Source: Epichloe hybrida (lineage: Eukaryota; Ascomycota; Sordariomycetes; Hypocreales; Clavicipitaceae). From it: a stretch of DNA of 64,000 nt. Position 1 is the first letter of the stretch; every line of letters begins with the position of its first letter. The notes under the pieces were generated by a model that saw only the letters and a list, made by a program, of their open reading frames with translations, was not told where the DNA came from and did no database searches. Positions 51,832-62,115 of the stretch are shown piece by piece. The translations under genes were made by a program, and so were the position numbers. The DNA is taken from positions 310,001-374,000 of the forward strand of contig JAFEKR010000003.1 in NCBI GenBank assembly GCA_019022495.1. The letters are read 5' to 3'.

Positions 51832-54378
51832 ATGGCGATGGCCACTCATAAAAAAAACGGGTACAATGCGGCAGTGGAAGAATTCAGAGACCGGGAATAT
51901 CCCATGCTCCAAGGTATTGTGCCAAATGCGCCCTCATCTACTTGCTTGTGTTCAATACTGACAGAGATGGGACAAGACTCCATATATCTAGACCATGCAG
52001 GGTCAACACTCTGCGCCAAGTCCTTGATGGACGCATTTGCTCAAGAAATGACATGTACACTGTACGGTAACCCGCATTCCGGATCGTTATCTTCGCAGCT
52101 TTCCGCATCGCGCATAGACGACGTCCGACTGCGACTACTCGGTTTTCTCAATGCAGACCCGGCAGAATATGACTTGGTCTTCGTCGCCAATGCTACCGCA
52201 GGCATCAAGCTCGTCGTGGAGGCTATGAGGGACCTTCCACGTGGATACTCGTACGTATATCACCAGTCCTGCCATACCAGCTTAGTGGGAGCCAGAGAAT
52301 ATGCGAAGCAGAGAACATGTGTAGATGAATCAGATATGGATTTGTACCTGAGCGGCAACGAACCATCACCGTCTGCCGGTCAAGCCGCCTCAGCTACTTT
52401 ATTTGCCTACTCTGCTCAGTCACACATGGACGGTAGACGATACCCCCTGTCGTGGCCCAGAGATCTTAAAGAGCACTCAAATGGGAGATCAGAACCGTTG
52501 TATACACTTCTCGATGCTGCATCCTTCAGTGCAACATCGCGACTGGATCTCAGCTCGGCAGATTTCGCCGCCGACTTCGTCGTCCTCAGCCTGTACAAGA
52601 TATTTGGGTTTCCAGATCTCGGTGCCCTAATTGTTCGGCGGTCAGCAGAGTGTGTTTTCGATAGCCGGCGCTACTTCGGTGGCGGCACAGTCGATTTAGT
52701 GACCTGCAGCAGGAAAGAACAGTGGCACGCTCGAAAGTCTCAATTCCTTCATCAACGGCTGGAAGACGGCACGCTGCCATTTCATAACATCATGGCTCTC
52801 GACACGGCCATGACAGTGCACCTGAAGCTATTCGGTTCCATGGAACGCGTGAGCCAACATACGACATACTTGGCGGCAAAACTATTCCATGGGTTGCAGG
52901 AACTGCAGCATGGTAATACACTCCCCGTGTGCGTCCTGTATACGCAGAAACCGGACTCGGCTGGCCCTCTGGGCACTGGACCAGTTGTGTCTTTCAATCT
53001 CAAAAATAGTACTGGTGGCTGGGTAAGTCTAGGAGAGGTGGAGAAGCTGGCTGGACTTCAGAACATCCATGTTCGAACAGGAGGACTGTGTAGTCCCGGA
53101 AATATGGCTGCTGCTTTGAGATTGGAGCCATGGGAATTAAAGAGGAACCTGTCTGCCGGCTTCCGATGCGGCGTCGACAGCGAGATCATGGGAGGCAAGC
53201 CGACCGGAGTAATTCGAGCGAGCTTGGGTGCCATGAGTACAGAATCCGACGTGGATCGGTTTTTGGCCTTTTTGAGAGGGTTTTTCGTGGAAGACTGCCC
53301 AGCAGCACCAATTCCCCAACACACTGACACACACAGCTCGGTATGCCCCCCCGCTGGTGTGCGCGTCAAGACCATCACGGTGTACCCCATCAAGAGCTGC
53401 GGTGGGTTCGTCGTACCGCCCGGAGTGCGCTGGGATGTCAGGCCCGAGGGCCTGGCCTGGGATCGTGAATGGTGTCTAGTTCATCCGGGATCAGGCCAAG
53501 CTCTGAGTCAGAAGCGGTACCCGAGGATGACACTCCTACGGCCAGCACTCGACTTTGAAAGCGGCGTGCTGCGAGTATCTTACCACGGGCCCATCAATGA
53601 CCCGATTTACCCCTTGGAGATACAAATCCCCTTATCTGCCAACCCAGTCCTCCTCGACCAAGAATGCAAAGAAATGTCCTCTCGAGTGTGCGGGGAAGCA
53701 ATATCCGCCCGCGCATATGCGTCTTCGGAGATCAACGACTTCTTCTCGAAAACACTAGGCGTACCTTGTGTTCTGGCGAGATTTCCCGCCGGCGGCATCG
53801 GGCTGTCCAGGCGAACAGCCAAAGTCCACGTTCAGAAACACCAACACGTCGGCAAGTACCGCACACTGCCTGGCTCGTTTCCTGACGTTCCGTCTCCGCC
53901 GGACTCGGACTCTGAACAAGCAGGGGAGAGGAGAATCCTGTTATCGAACGAAAGCCCGATATTATTGGTGAACAGTAGTAGTGTAGATGCCCTAAACGAG
54001 GAAATTGTTCGCCGGGGTGGCGAAGGCGTCCCGGACGATTCATACAGAGCCAACATCGTGATTGAATCTGACTCTCTGAAAGGGGCCGACCACGCGGCTT
54101 ATCCTGAGGATACATGGAACAGGATCCGCATAGGACATGATGACTTTCAACTGCTTGGTGCTTGTCGGCGGTGCCAAATGGTCTGTGTGGACCAGGCGAC
54201 GGGCAACATAAGGCGGGAGCCGTTTTCGACGCTCGCCAAGACAAGGAGGTTCGATGGGAAGGTGTATTTCGGGGCACATATGCGACATGTGCCAAGTTCG
54301 GGAGATTCCAGCTTATCGAAACAGCCGGCTGGTATTCAAGTTGGCGATGCTGTAACGGTGGAGAGCTGGCTGTCATGA
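51832..54378 (+). CDS. molybdenum cofactor sulfurase (HxB type)
   Basis: Transfers sulfur from L-cysteine to the molybdenum cofactor of xanthine dehydrogenase and aldehyde oxidase; purine use in fungi depends on it. Exons 51832-51913 and 51965-54378 give 831 residues. The N-terminal part is a class V aminotransferase: DSIYLDHAGSTLCAKSLMDA, YGNPHSGSLSSQLSASRIDD, and the PLP lysine in LSLYKIFGFPDLGALIVRR (Lys239). The sulfur-carrying cysteine is in RTGGLCSPGN (Cys403). The C-terminal MOSC region begins VKTITVYPIKSCGGFVVPPG and includes WDREWCLVHP, NIVIESDS and LGACRRCQMVCVDQATG. The 51-base intron at 51914-51964 is a multiple of three without a stop, but splicing gives the expected YPMLQEMGQDSIYLDHAG junction. 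Two neighbouring ATGs (51832, 51838) are possible starts. Confidence 0.94.
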   Translation: MAMATHKKNGYNAAVEEFRDREYPMLQGIVPNAPSSTCLCSILTEMGQDSIYLDHAGSTLCAKSLMDAFAQEMTCTLYGNPHSGSLSSQLSASRIDDVRLRLLGFLNADPAEYDLVFVANATAGIKLVVEAMRDLPRGYSYVYHQSCHTSLVGAREYAKQRTCVDESDMDLYLSGNEPSPSAGQAASATLFAYSAQSHMDGRRYPLSWPRDLKEHSNGRSEPLYTLLDAASFSATSRLDLSSADFAADFVVLSLYKIFGFPDLGALIVRRSAECVFDSRRYFGGGTVDLVTCSRKEQWHARKSQFLHQRLEDGTLPFHNIMALDTAMTVHLKLFGSMERVSQHTTYLAAKLFHGLQELQHGNTLPVCVLYTQKPDSAGPLGTGPVVSFNLKNSTGGWVSLGEVEKLAGLQNIHVRTGGLCSPGNMAAALRLEPWELKRNLSAGFRCGVDSEIMGGKPTGVIRASLGAMSTESDVDRFLAFLRGFFVEDCPAAPIPQHTDTHSSVCPPAGVRVKTITVYPIKSCGGFVVPPGVRWDVRPEGLAWDREWCLVHPGSGQALSQKRYPRMTLLRPALDFESGVLRVSYHGPINDPIYPLEIQIPLSANPVLLDQECKEMSSRVCGEAISARAYASSEINDFFSKTLGVPCVLARFPAGGIGLSRRTAKVHVQKHQHVGKYRTLPGSFPDVPSPPDSDSEQAGERRILLSNESPILLVNSSSVDALNEEIVRRGGEGVPDDSYRANIVIESDSLKGADHAAYPEDTWNRIRIGHDDFQLLGACRRCQMVCVDQATGNIRREPFSTLAKTRRFDGKVYFGAHMRHVPSSGDSSLSKQPAGIQVGDAVTVESWLS

Positions 54379-55135
54379 TGTGTCTTTCTGGCGTGGCACG
54401 ATGTGCTCGGGTACACTACGAAAGAAATATGACAAATTTTGATCGGTAAGAGGAAAAAAGAAAAGAAGAAGAAACTGTGAAATCACATCTCGGAGGCACC
54501 AGCCTTGGTCTCGGACAATCCGTCGCTACTGCGCCAAGGCAGGGCGAAGAACAAGGCGTAGACAGCAAGAGATTGACCAAGAGACGAAGAGGTTTGAAAG
54601 AAAATGCGAAATGCCCATACATTGGGCATTGGATTCCTCGGCAAGTGGTGGCAGTGGGTACTATGGGAATAAGTCTCCCTTGACTTAAACAATATCCAGT
54701 GCTCGCACATTCAATATCCATGAAGGCCATTCGCAGGCCCGCGTGGCTGCGCCGCAGAAAGCACAATAAATCGAGGCTATGGATCCCCAGATATGGACTT
54801 CCCTTGCTATTGTCTCGTGCCCGGAAATCCGTCCCCTCTGGTTGAAGCCGCCCGAGCCCCGATCCGGCTGGAGATGCGGCCAGCGTGCGCTGCAAAGAAG
54901 GCATTCTCCGCGTCGTTGGAATCCGGTAAGCAATAGTACTGTCATCCAAAGGGCAACAGCTTTCGCCAGCCCGTCGATGATGTTGTCTCTATCTGGTGCA
55001 TCTGGTGCTCCTCCCGGGTTACAATAAATATCGCCCTTGCCCCGTCCGTTTATTGAATCGGATCAAACTCCCTTGAGTCCTTGACTACCACAGAAACAGT
55101 AGCCAGTCTCCCTTATCCGTCCCTCGACACACACG
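54379..55135. other. interval between MoCo sulfurase and chitinase
   Basis: 757 bases: 3' flank of the sulfurase gene and the chitinase promoter. The minus-strand frame 54416-54949 (177 codons) has no recognisable content. Confidence 0.45.
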
Positions 55136-56985
55136 ATGCACAGAGCGCTCATCTCGGCGCTGCCCTTGCTGGCCGGAGTGGCGAATGCTGCGCCGGCCCG
55201 GCACCAAGAGCGAGAGCGAGAGCAGGCGCAAGCGCAAGCGCAAGCGCTAGAGGCAGACAGGCGCGATCTGATCTGCATCCAGGTCGAGCCGTCGACCGTT
55301 TTCCTGCCCACCACAATCTACGTCACGGCAACGGCGAGCCCCAGCCACAGTGCCGAGCCGGTCTTCACTTCCGCCGTCACGGTCGCGGTCGCGCCGGCGC
55401 TCACCACGGCTTCGGCGGCGGCGGCGGCGCTCCGTGTCCCGCTGCCGGTGTCATCTTCGGGACTGCTGAGATGGGGCAATGTGACCCAACAATGGACCAA
55501 CACCACGACCCAATGGACCAACACCACGGTCGACTGTGCCGAGTCTGCCGAGTCTGCCCAGTCTGCCCAGTCTGCCCAGTCGCATGTCCCGAACAGGCAA
55601 GACGCGCCAGCGGCCGGCAGCGGTGTTCCCAAACAGACTCCCGTGAAGCCCAACAAGAGTGTGGCGGCGCGAAATGTGCTCTATTTCACAAATTGGTACG
55701 TCGACCAAGTTGCCTCTTCTCCCCTCTTCTCTTCTAGCAGCTAAGAATCAAAACCAGGGGAATCTACGACGCCGACTGCCAGCCTCAAAATCTCCCAGCA
55801 GACAAAGTCACCCATCTGCTCTACGCATTCGGCGACCTCTCACCCGATGGAACAGTGTAAGTTTCTCTGACGGTGACGCAACAATGGGGGAAAAGAAAAT
55901 GAGAAGATTAAAGGAAACTAAAAAAAATTAAAATTTACAGCATCTCCTCCGACACCTACGCCGACGTGGAAAAGCGCTTCGCCGGAGACGCCCTGTCCAA
56001 GCGCGGCAACAACGCCTACGGCGTGGTGAATCAGCTCTTCGCCCTGAAAAAGAAGAACCGCGGTCTCAAGACGCTCTTCTCCATCGGCGGGTCCGCCCAC
56101 TCGCGGCAGGGCAAGTTCTCCAAATTTGCCGCCTCGGAGCAGGGACGCAAGAACTTTGCCGCCAGCGCCGTCAAGTTCATGGCGGACTGGGGCATGGACG
56201 GCGTCGACATCGACTGGGAGCACCCGCGGGATGCCGCCGAGGCGAGAGCCTTTGTCGAACTGCTCCGGGAGACGCGGCTGGCCATGGACAGTTACGCCGC
56301 CGACAACAGGCAACGATATCGCTACCTGCTCACCGTGGCGGCGCCGGCGGCGCCGGAGCACTACCGCGTGCTGGACCTCGAGGCCATGGATCGGTACGTC
56401 GACGCCTGGCATCTTATGGGGTACGACTACGCCGGCGCGTGGGACAAGACGGCCGGGCACCAGTCCAACATCAGGCCGGATGGCTCGGGAGCCGCGAGCA
56501 CAAAGTTCGACACGGACCGGGCCGTCGCCGATTACACGCGGGCCGGCGTGCCAGGCAACAAGATCGTCCTGGGCCTGCCCCTGTACGGGCGCTCGTTCGG
56601 GAACACGGACGGCCTCGGGAAGCCCTTTGAGGGCGCCGGCAGGGACGCAACAACGCAGGAGGGCGTCATCCCCTACCGCCAGCTCCCTCGTCCGGGTGCC
56701 GTCGTCAGGCTCGACCAGCAGGCCGGCGCGACGTGGAGCTACGACGCCATCTCCCGCGAGCTCGTTTCCTACGACGACGTCGAGAGCGCCAGGCTCAAGG
56801 CGAGCTATGTGAAGAGCAAGCGGCTGGGAGGTGCCGTCTTCTGGGAAGCGTCGGGCGACAAAAAGGGCGACGAGAGTCTTGTTCGCGCCATGGCAGGCTC
56901 TCTCGGTAAGCTGGACGACTCCGAGAACATGCTGCATTACCCCAACAGTCGGTACGATAACATCAGGAACGGGCTTTACTCATGA
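55136..56985 (+). CDS. secreted GH18 chitinase with low-complexity N-terminal extension
   Basis: Endo-acting family 18 glycoside hydrolase that cleaves chitin by substrate-assisted catalysis, presumably extracellular or wall-bound. Exons 55136-55695, 55758-55856 and 55941-56985 give 567 residues. A signal peptide (MHRALISALPLLAGVANA) is followed by about 155 residues of low-complexity sequence: an EREREQAQAQAQA stretch, Thr/Ala/Pro-rich sequence, TQQWTNTTTQWTNTT and AESAESAQSAQSAQS. The catalytic domain starts VLYFTNWGIYDADCQPQNLP, with LLYAFGDLSPDGTV, LFSIGGSAHS and MDGVDIDWEHP; the acid catalyst is Glu313 in DGVDIDWE. WHLMGYDYAGAWD and LGLPLYGRSFGNTDGL follow. It lacks a visible chitin-binding module or C-terminal anchor. 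The fold resembles subgroup A fungal chitinases; the long N-terminal extension is unusual for that group. Confidence 0.94.
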
Positions 56986-57412
56986 GATGGATGCCTTGCC
57001 CATCTATCGCGGGACGAATTAGCACGGCTCGCTGGATCGAGTTTCGTATCCTACCTCTGCTGTGTTCGCTGGCCGAACCGTGTCCTTGTATTTTTTTGTT
57101 TTAATCTTTTATGGGAGGAAAAGCAATTTTTGAAAGAAAAAATTGCCAATGAGGGAAGGGAATTGGCGTCACGATACATGAGAAGCGCTTTCGTTCACGG
57201 TACGAAGACATGGGGCTACATTCAGGGAAACCACGGCGGCGTCGGACTGTCTTGACTTGACTTGACTTGACTGTACAGTAAAGTAGACTTTACTATCACA
57301 TTTGTTACGCTATTCAAAAGAAAATGCAGGCAACGTGTGCAAACAACGCAGGTATAACTCAAACAAGTCGTGACGTGACCAATGGCAATTCCGACAAGGC
57401 TCCCAAACTTGA
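56986..57412. other. convergent 3' region
   Basis: 427 bases between the chitinase and the repeat protein. Includes four copies of GACTT near 57252-57272. No gene seen. Confidence 0.5.
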
Positions 57413-58189
57413 CTAGACCAGAAGAACAACGACACCAATGGCCAATCCAAGCGTCGCCACGTACACGCCTGGCCCGTATCGGGATGCGCCCCCTTGCACA
57501 TCCTTGCTTGGCGTTTCGGTCTTGCGATTGCCGCCGCTCTCTGCGTAGTTGAGAGCCGTTGCTGCGGCTTCGGCCCCCGATCCCGCGCGCGTGGGATTGA
57601 TGGCTGTCGTGATGGTGACGTCTGCGCCCGGCGGGGGTTTGATGAGAAACTCGTCGCCTGGTCTCTCTCTCTCTCTGCCCTCTCTCTCTCTGCCCTCTCT
57701 CTCTCTGCCCTCTCTCTCTCTGCCCTCTCTCTCTCTGCCCTCTCTCTCTCTGCCCTCTCTCTCCCTGTCGGGTCTCTCCCTGCCTGCTCTCTCCCTCTCT
57801 GTTCTCTCCCTCTCCTCTCTTTCCCTGTCCAATCTCTCTCGTGCTCTGTCCAGCCGGTCTCTGTCCTGTCTATCCCTCTCCTCTCTTTCCCTCTCCAACC
57901 TCTCTCTTGCCCTGTCCAGTCGGTCCCTCTCCCTGTCCAGCCGGTCCCCGTCCCTATCCAGTCTGTCCCTCCCCAAGCCCAGTCGAAGGCGCCCAAAGCG
58001 CTCATTACTAAAAGTTTGTTCCGGCGGCCCGCCCGCGGGCCCGGCCGACGCAGACGGCGCGGGCGTGATTATGCCGGCAGGCGCAGCCGTCTCCGTTTCT
58101 ACCTGCGTCCTGGAGGGGGAGGGAGTCGTGAACTGGGCCGTTGCGGCAGCCAGACTGGCCAGCAGGATGATAGGATGCTGCGTCTTCAT
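57413..58189 (-). CDS. GPI-anchor-type surface protein with REREG repeats
   Basis: Single exon, 258 residues. Clear modules: a signal peptide (MKTQHPIILLASLAAATAQ), a Ser/Thr/Pro-rich segment, a highly charged region of about 110 residues, a second Ser/Thr/Ala segment, and a hydrophobic C terminus (YVATLGLAIGVVVLLV) with no cytoplasmic tail, as in GPI-anchored wall proteins. The charged region begins with RDRLDRDGDRLDRERDRLDR, goes through RARERLEREREERDRQDRDR and ends in seven or so tandem REREG units. It should form an extended charged helix. No known family. The anchor and wall location are inferred. It faces the chitinase gene tail to tail. Confidence 0.75.
   Translation of the reverse strand: MKTQHPIILLASLAAATAQFTTPSPSRTQVETETAAPAGIITPAPSASAGPAGGPPEQTFSNERFGRLRLGLGRDRLDRDGDRLDRERDRLDRARERLEREREERDRQDRDRLDRARERLDREREERERTERERAGRERPDREREGREREGREREGREREGREREGREREGRERERPGDEFLIKPPPGADVTITTAINPTRAGSGAEAAATALNYAESGGNRKTETPSKDVQGGASRYGPGVYVATLGLAIGVVVLLV
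57661..57770. repeat. 15-bp tandem repeat in coding DNA
   Basis: About seven near-identical units of the type CTCTCTCTCTGCCCT, in frame with the minus-strand gene and encoding the five-residue unit REREG. Near identity at DNA level implies recent expansion by slippage. Confidence 0.9.
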
Positions 58190-59044
58190 CGTGAAAGGTC
58201 TGGGGACGAAATGCTAGGATTCCAGCGGATTTTTTTGGGAAAAAAAAAAAAAAGGTGAGCTGATCCCTGAATGTTGCGAGAAATGTCTTTTAGTTGGAAT
58301 GTCGGGTGGGAAACAGAGGGGAAGAAGATGATGAATAAATAGACGTGACGAGGAGCCCGCGAGTCAAGATGGCGGGCTTTAGGTGGGCGTTTTGAACATG
58401 GCTTGCGCGAGTAAGTCCAAGGAGAGGAAAGAGGGAGCAAATACTATTGCCTTGACTAATCGCCTGGGTGCCATGCGGCCGGTCTGTCATGCGGACGGCG
58501 AGCTCCGGGCCGCCGGCCTCGAGTCTTGACAAGTCTTGACAAGAGTCTTGAGATGAAGGAAGGCTTTGGACGTCTGGAAGGCGGCCAGGGGTCGTGGTGA
58601 AACCGTCGCGGGGGTTGCATCGGGGGTCCGCTCCCGGCAATGCATGACAATATATTTCCGATGGACAACTCAATCGGGCAAGTTTTGGGTTCCGGGTTCC
58701 TGAATCGTGTCGGGCCCTCCGAGATGGGGTCAATCGCAGCCCGTCCATTGCGCGGTACTACTGCGCGTGGATGGCGGCTTCTGAAACCAGGGTGAGACGG
58801 ATGAGACGGGCGAGACGGGCGAGACGGGCGGACTGATCAGTCATGAGACAAAGAAATGCGAAATGCGAAATACTAGCCATGTCTCTTGTGAAATTAGTTC
58901 CCGCATACACCGAGTCCCGGATCTACCTACAGAGATGGAACACAATACAACACGCCGTTCTCCGTTTTGTGACGAACCCTTGGACCATCATTCTCGCAAC
59001 ATCAAGCAAGCAAGCAAGCAAGCAAGCAAGCTGGCACACACATA
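58190..59044. other. upstream region of REREG protein, 3' flank of SSR4
   Basis: 855 bases without a supported gene. Contains an A-run near 58238-58252, GAGACGGGC repeats near 58793-58832 and seven copies of CAAG at 59003-59030. Confidence 0.5.
59003..59030. repeat. (CAAG)7 microsatellite
   Basis: Seven perfect CAAG units just downstream of the SSR4 stop codon. Confidence 0.9.
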
Positions 59045-59438
59045 CTACAAATCGTCCTGATGAGCATCGCCGTCGCCCGGTGTCCCGGACGAGTCTACTC
59101 CGTGAAATGCATCACCAAATGCCGAGTCTTCCATGTCCATTTGCAAATCAAGCCCCTCTCCGAGGCCGCCGGCGGAGCCATCCAGGTCGGGGGCGTCGTA
59201 GCCGGCCATGGCATCTCCTGCCGTGTCCAGGTCACCCAATGAACTGAAGTCGTTCTGGTCAAAGCTGGCAGAGCCGCCCCCGTCGGTGGCCGCGGGAGTA
59301 GCTGCTGACGGGGTGGGTTTTGTAGGAGCCGCCGCCGGCCGTTGCTGCTCGGCATCTCCGCCGCCTGCCCCTTCGGCCATGCGACTGGGCGCCGTCGAGG
59401 CTGCAGGCTCCGTGGGCCCGCCTCGTTTTGCATCATCA

Positions 59439-59471
<33 letters not shown>

Positions 59472-61439
59472 GGAGATGCTCCGCCTTTGGGCACCACGAC
59501 CCAGTCGCCGGTCCCCTGGTCTGGCGGCGCTGGGCCTCCTTGCTCTTTGGCTGTGGTGGCATGTGTTCCCGTCATGTCGACGTCGCCTGCCGCCGACGCA
59601 GCCGTCATCGCAGACTGGGCGGGCATGGCATTCGACGGTGTCGGAGCGTTCGACTGCGCGGCTGATGCTTGGGCCTGGGGCGTGGGAAAACTGTTCACGG
59701 GGGTTGACATGGAAGAAAATCCCGTATGCATCTGATCCAATAAGCCCGCCGCCGTGCCTCCCATGTCCATGTCGGAATCCCCCATCATGAGGCCGCTGTG
59801 CTGTGAGCCCAACTGTGATGGTTGGCGGGACATTTGTGTCGTCGTCGGCGCAGGCGTGGGCAGTTTAGGTGCTGGCGCTTGATATCCGCCGTCCTGAACA
59901 CGACGAACCCGGGCGTGTACTTGGATCTTGAGACCGGTAGCTGCCTCGACGTCCTTCACTATATCATCAAAGGGCGTCTTCGCGGGAGGCGGCGGTGCTG
60001 CCGACTTGCGCTCCTCGTCTCCGCTTTCCATTTGATCGTCTGTTTTGAAGATTTCGGGAGCAGGGGGGTCTGGTATTGACCGGATCTCCTTCTCCTTGAC
60101 CTTGAGGGCAGAGCTGGTCTTGAAGCTGGCCATGACCTCGGCGTGCTCTTGTTCCAGCTTCTTGATTTCAGCCTGCGTCGACTCGACGTGCTTGTCTACT
60201 CGCTTGCGAAACTCGTCTGCCAAGCCCGAGTCGAGGCGACCAACATAGGGCTTGTCGGGGGATTGCGTGAACACATCACCACCCTGCGCTGTGAATATCC
60301 CCTCGGTCAAAGAGGCCAGCTCGCCCTTGAGTCCAAGGTTGAGATCTGAAGGTTGAATCTGGCCGATTCTGTACGCCGAGGAGAGAATCTCCTCCATCCA
60401 CTCGTGGTTTTGTTGATATCGGCCAAGGGAAATCTCCCGAGGCGTCAAGTGATCGAACATGTCGCCCCTCGAGATGTCTTCGTCGTCATCAAAAGCAGCG
60501 TCCAGTGGCGGCGCTCCTGACGTTGCGGCAGCGGCAGCGGCAGCGGCAGCGGCAGCGGCTTGTTGGCCCTGGCTGGCGTGTCTCGCACGTTTTGCAGGAG
60601 GACCAGCTGTTGGTCGAGGAGGGTATGCCATCTGCTGAGGAACCCCCCTCGGAGTCATTTGAGGGCCCATTTGCTGTCTGGTCAGTTCTGGGAGTGAGGG
60701 CCAATTGACGCGATCGGAAAGCATGAACTCTTTTCGGCGGATCTGCCCGCCGCGGAGGAGGAAGTGTCGCTGCTGCATGATGGAGTTCACTCGGTCATCG
60801 TATGGAACCATGGTTGCAGGCACGCGATCGTTCTGCTCTGAAGGGCCGTGATGGACGATGAACAGGCTCAGGTCAAGTGGCGGAGGGTTGGGATGGCCGG
60901 GAGCTGGAACAAGTCGGAATCGTCGTCGGGCGTGCATCGCATACTGCTCCCCGGGGATATAGCCAGCCTTCAGGTAATAGATTTCCAGCATCTTATCGTC
61001 ACATCAGCATTGACTTGTCTCGACCATGATGACAAGTCGTCTTCCTTGACCAATGTCGCACTCACCAGTCCATTTCCCAAGTCATGCTTGTAGACCTGCT
61101 CGGGTGGTGCCCAGACGAAGCCATCCGTGGCGAAGTTGGTTCCCAACCTTTGCAGAGGCTGCCATGTTAGAAGAACGGTGCCATCGGCGGGTTTATCGAG
61201 GTATGTCCAGAAGAAGGGAGCCCGGTCTCTGGCGATCTGGGGAGCCGTCATGAGCCACTTGGCAACCTCGGTGAGGTCCAAACGAGGCATTGTTGGGTAA
61301 CGATAGGATGATACCAGGTGCACGTGGGGCATCTGCTTCACGGTTAGTAGTAGCCCATCAAGACTTATGAAGCCGACGGATAATAGAGTTGGCTGACCAG
61401 GTCCTGGGGGACGCTATGGCTAGGATCTGGTTGCGCCAT
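59045..61439 (-). CDS. SWI/SNF and RSC complex subunit Ssr4 (DUF1750 family)
   Basis: Fungal subunit shared by the SWI/SNF and RSC chromatin remodelling complexes in fission yeast. Exons 61439-61398, 61332-61066 and 60991-59045 give 751 residues. The conserved N-terminal domain reads MAQPDPSHSVPQDLMPHVHL, then APQIARDRAPFFWTYLDKPA, GTNFATDGFVWAPPEQVY and LEIYYLKAGYIPGEQYAMHA. The rest is disordered: an alanine run (12 A), a conserved helix with HLTPREISLGRYQQNHEWM, a coiled coil, and an aspartate run (13 D) before an acidic tail ending HQDDL. The first intron has a rare donor (GTCAGC) but a perfect CTACTAAC branch site. The two homopolymer runs are encoded by simple trinucleotide repeats and may vary between strains. 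Confidence 0.92.
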
Positions 61440-62115
61440 CTTGACGGGAAGCGCAGTATCCCGCGAGTTTGTCGATGAAATCAAGTTGCCCGCTTCCTGC
61501 AGTCAAGCGCGATCAATTGAGTCGGCGCAAAACAAGGTGCGGCGCGGTCGCTTTCAATAAAGAAATGGATGCTGGCGGTTTGCCTCGTTGACAAATGCTG
61601 ATGGGCCCGGCTCGGCGGCGCAATCGCTCGTGACGGATGGATGGGTTGATGGATGGAGTTGTCGAGAGTTTGTCCTTGCGCGCGCGCCGTGGACCCAAAT
61701 TTCCTCGCGACGAGGCTGCTGGAACGCTGCCGGAACGCTTGCCAGCCAATCAGAAGCCGAAACTCGGCGGGCTAGAAAACTGGATCTCTTCCCGCTCTCA
61801 ATGGTACCTTTTCTCACCAAAAAGCTCCAGTCAAACGCAGAGCGTAGCTACGAGAGGAGACGGAAAGGCTCTTCAATGTCTAGGTTTCTATACTTGAGAA
61901 AGGCTGCGACTGTTCATAGCATAGCCCGACTTTCCGTTGAGAGTTAGCTGCTCTCTTGACTGCAAGCCACTTTTGAGCGGTACTAGAGCACGTCTCGCGC
62001 CGCACACGCGCCCTTTTTGTTTACTACGTCTTTCAATTTTTTTTATTATAACATGATTATTATAACCCATTTTGGTTCATTCAAACAGATTCCAAGCTCC
62101 CCATCCATTGATCGT
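61440..62115. other. upstream region of SSR4 and 3' flank of 6PGDH gene
   Basis: 676 bases without a supported gene; short frames on both strands only. Confidence 0.5.

Noticed and set aside
55918..56937. 339-codon open frame antisense to the chitinase
   Set aside because: It exactly mirrors the GC-rich GH18 exon; its translation is Val/Gly/Arg-rich without motifs, as expected from antisense of strongly biased codons.
57661..57770. Regular repeat array that could be mistaken for a CRISPR or satellite
   Set aside because: Units are 15 bp, contiguous without spacers and in frame within a protein gene.
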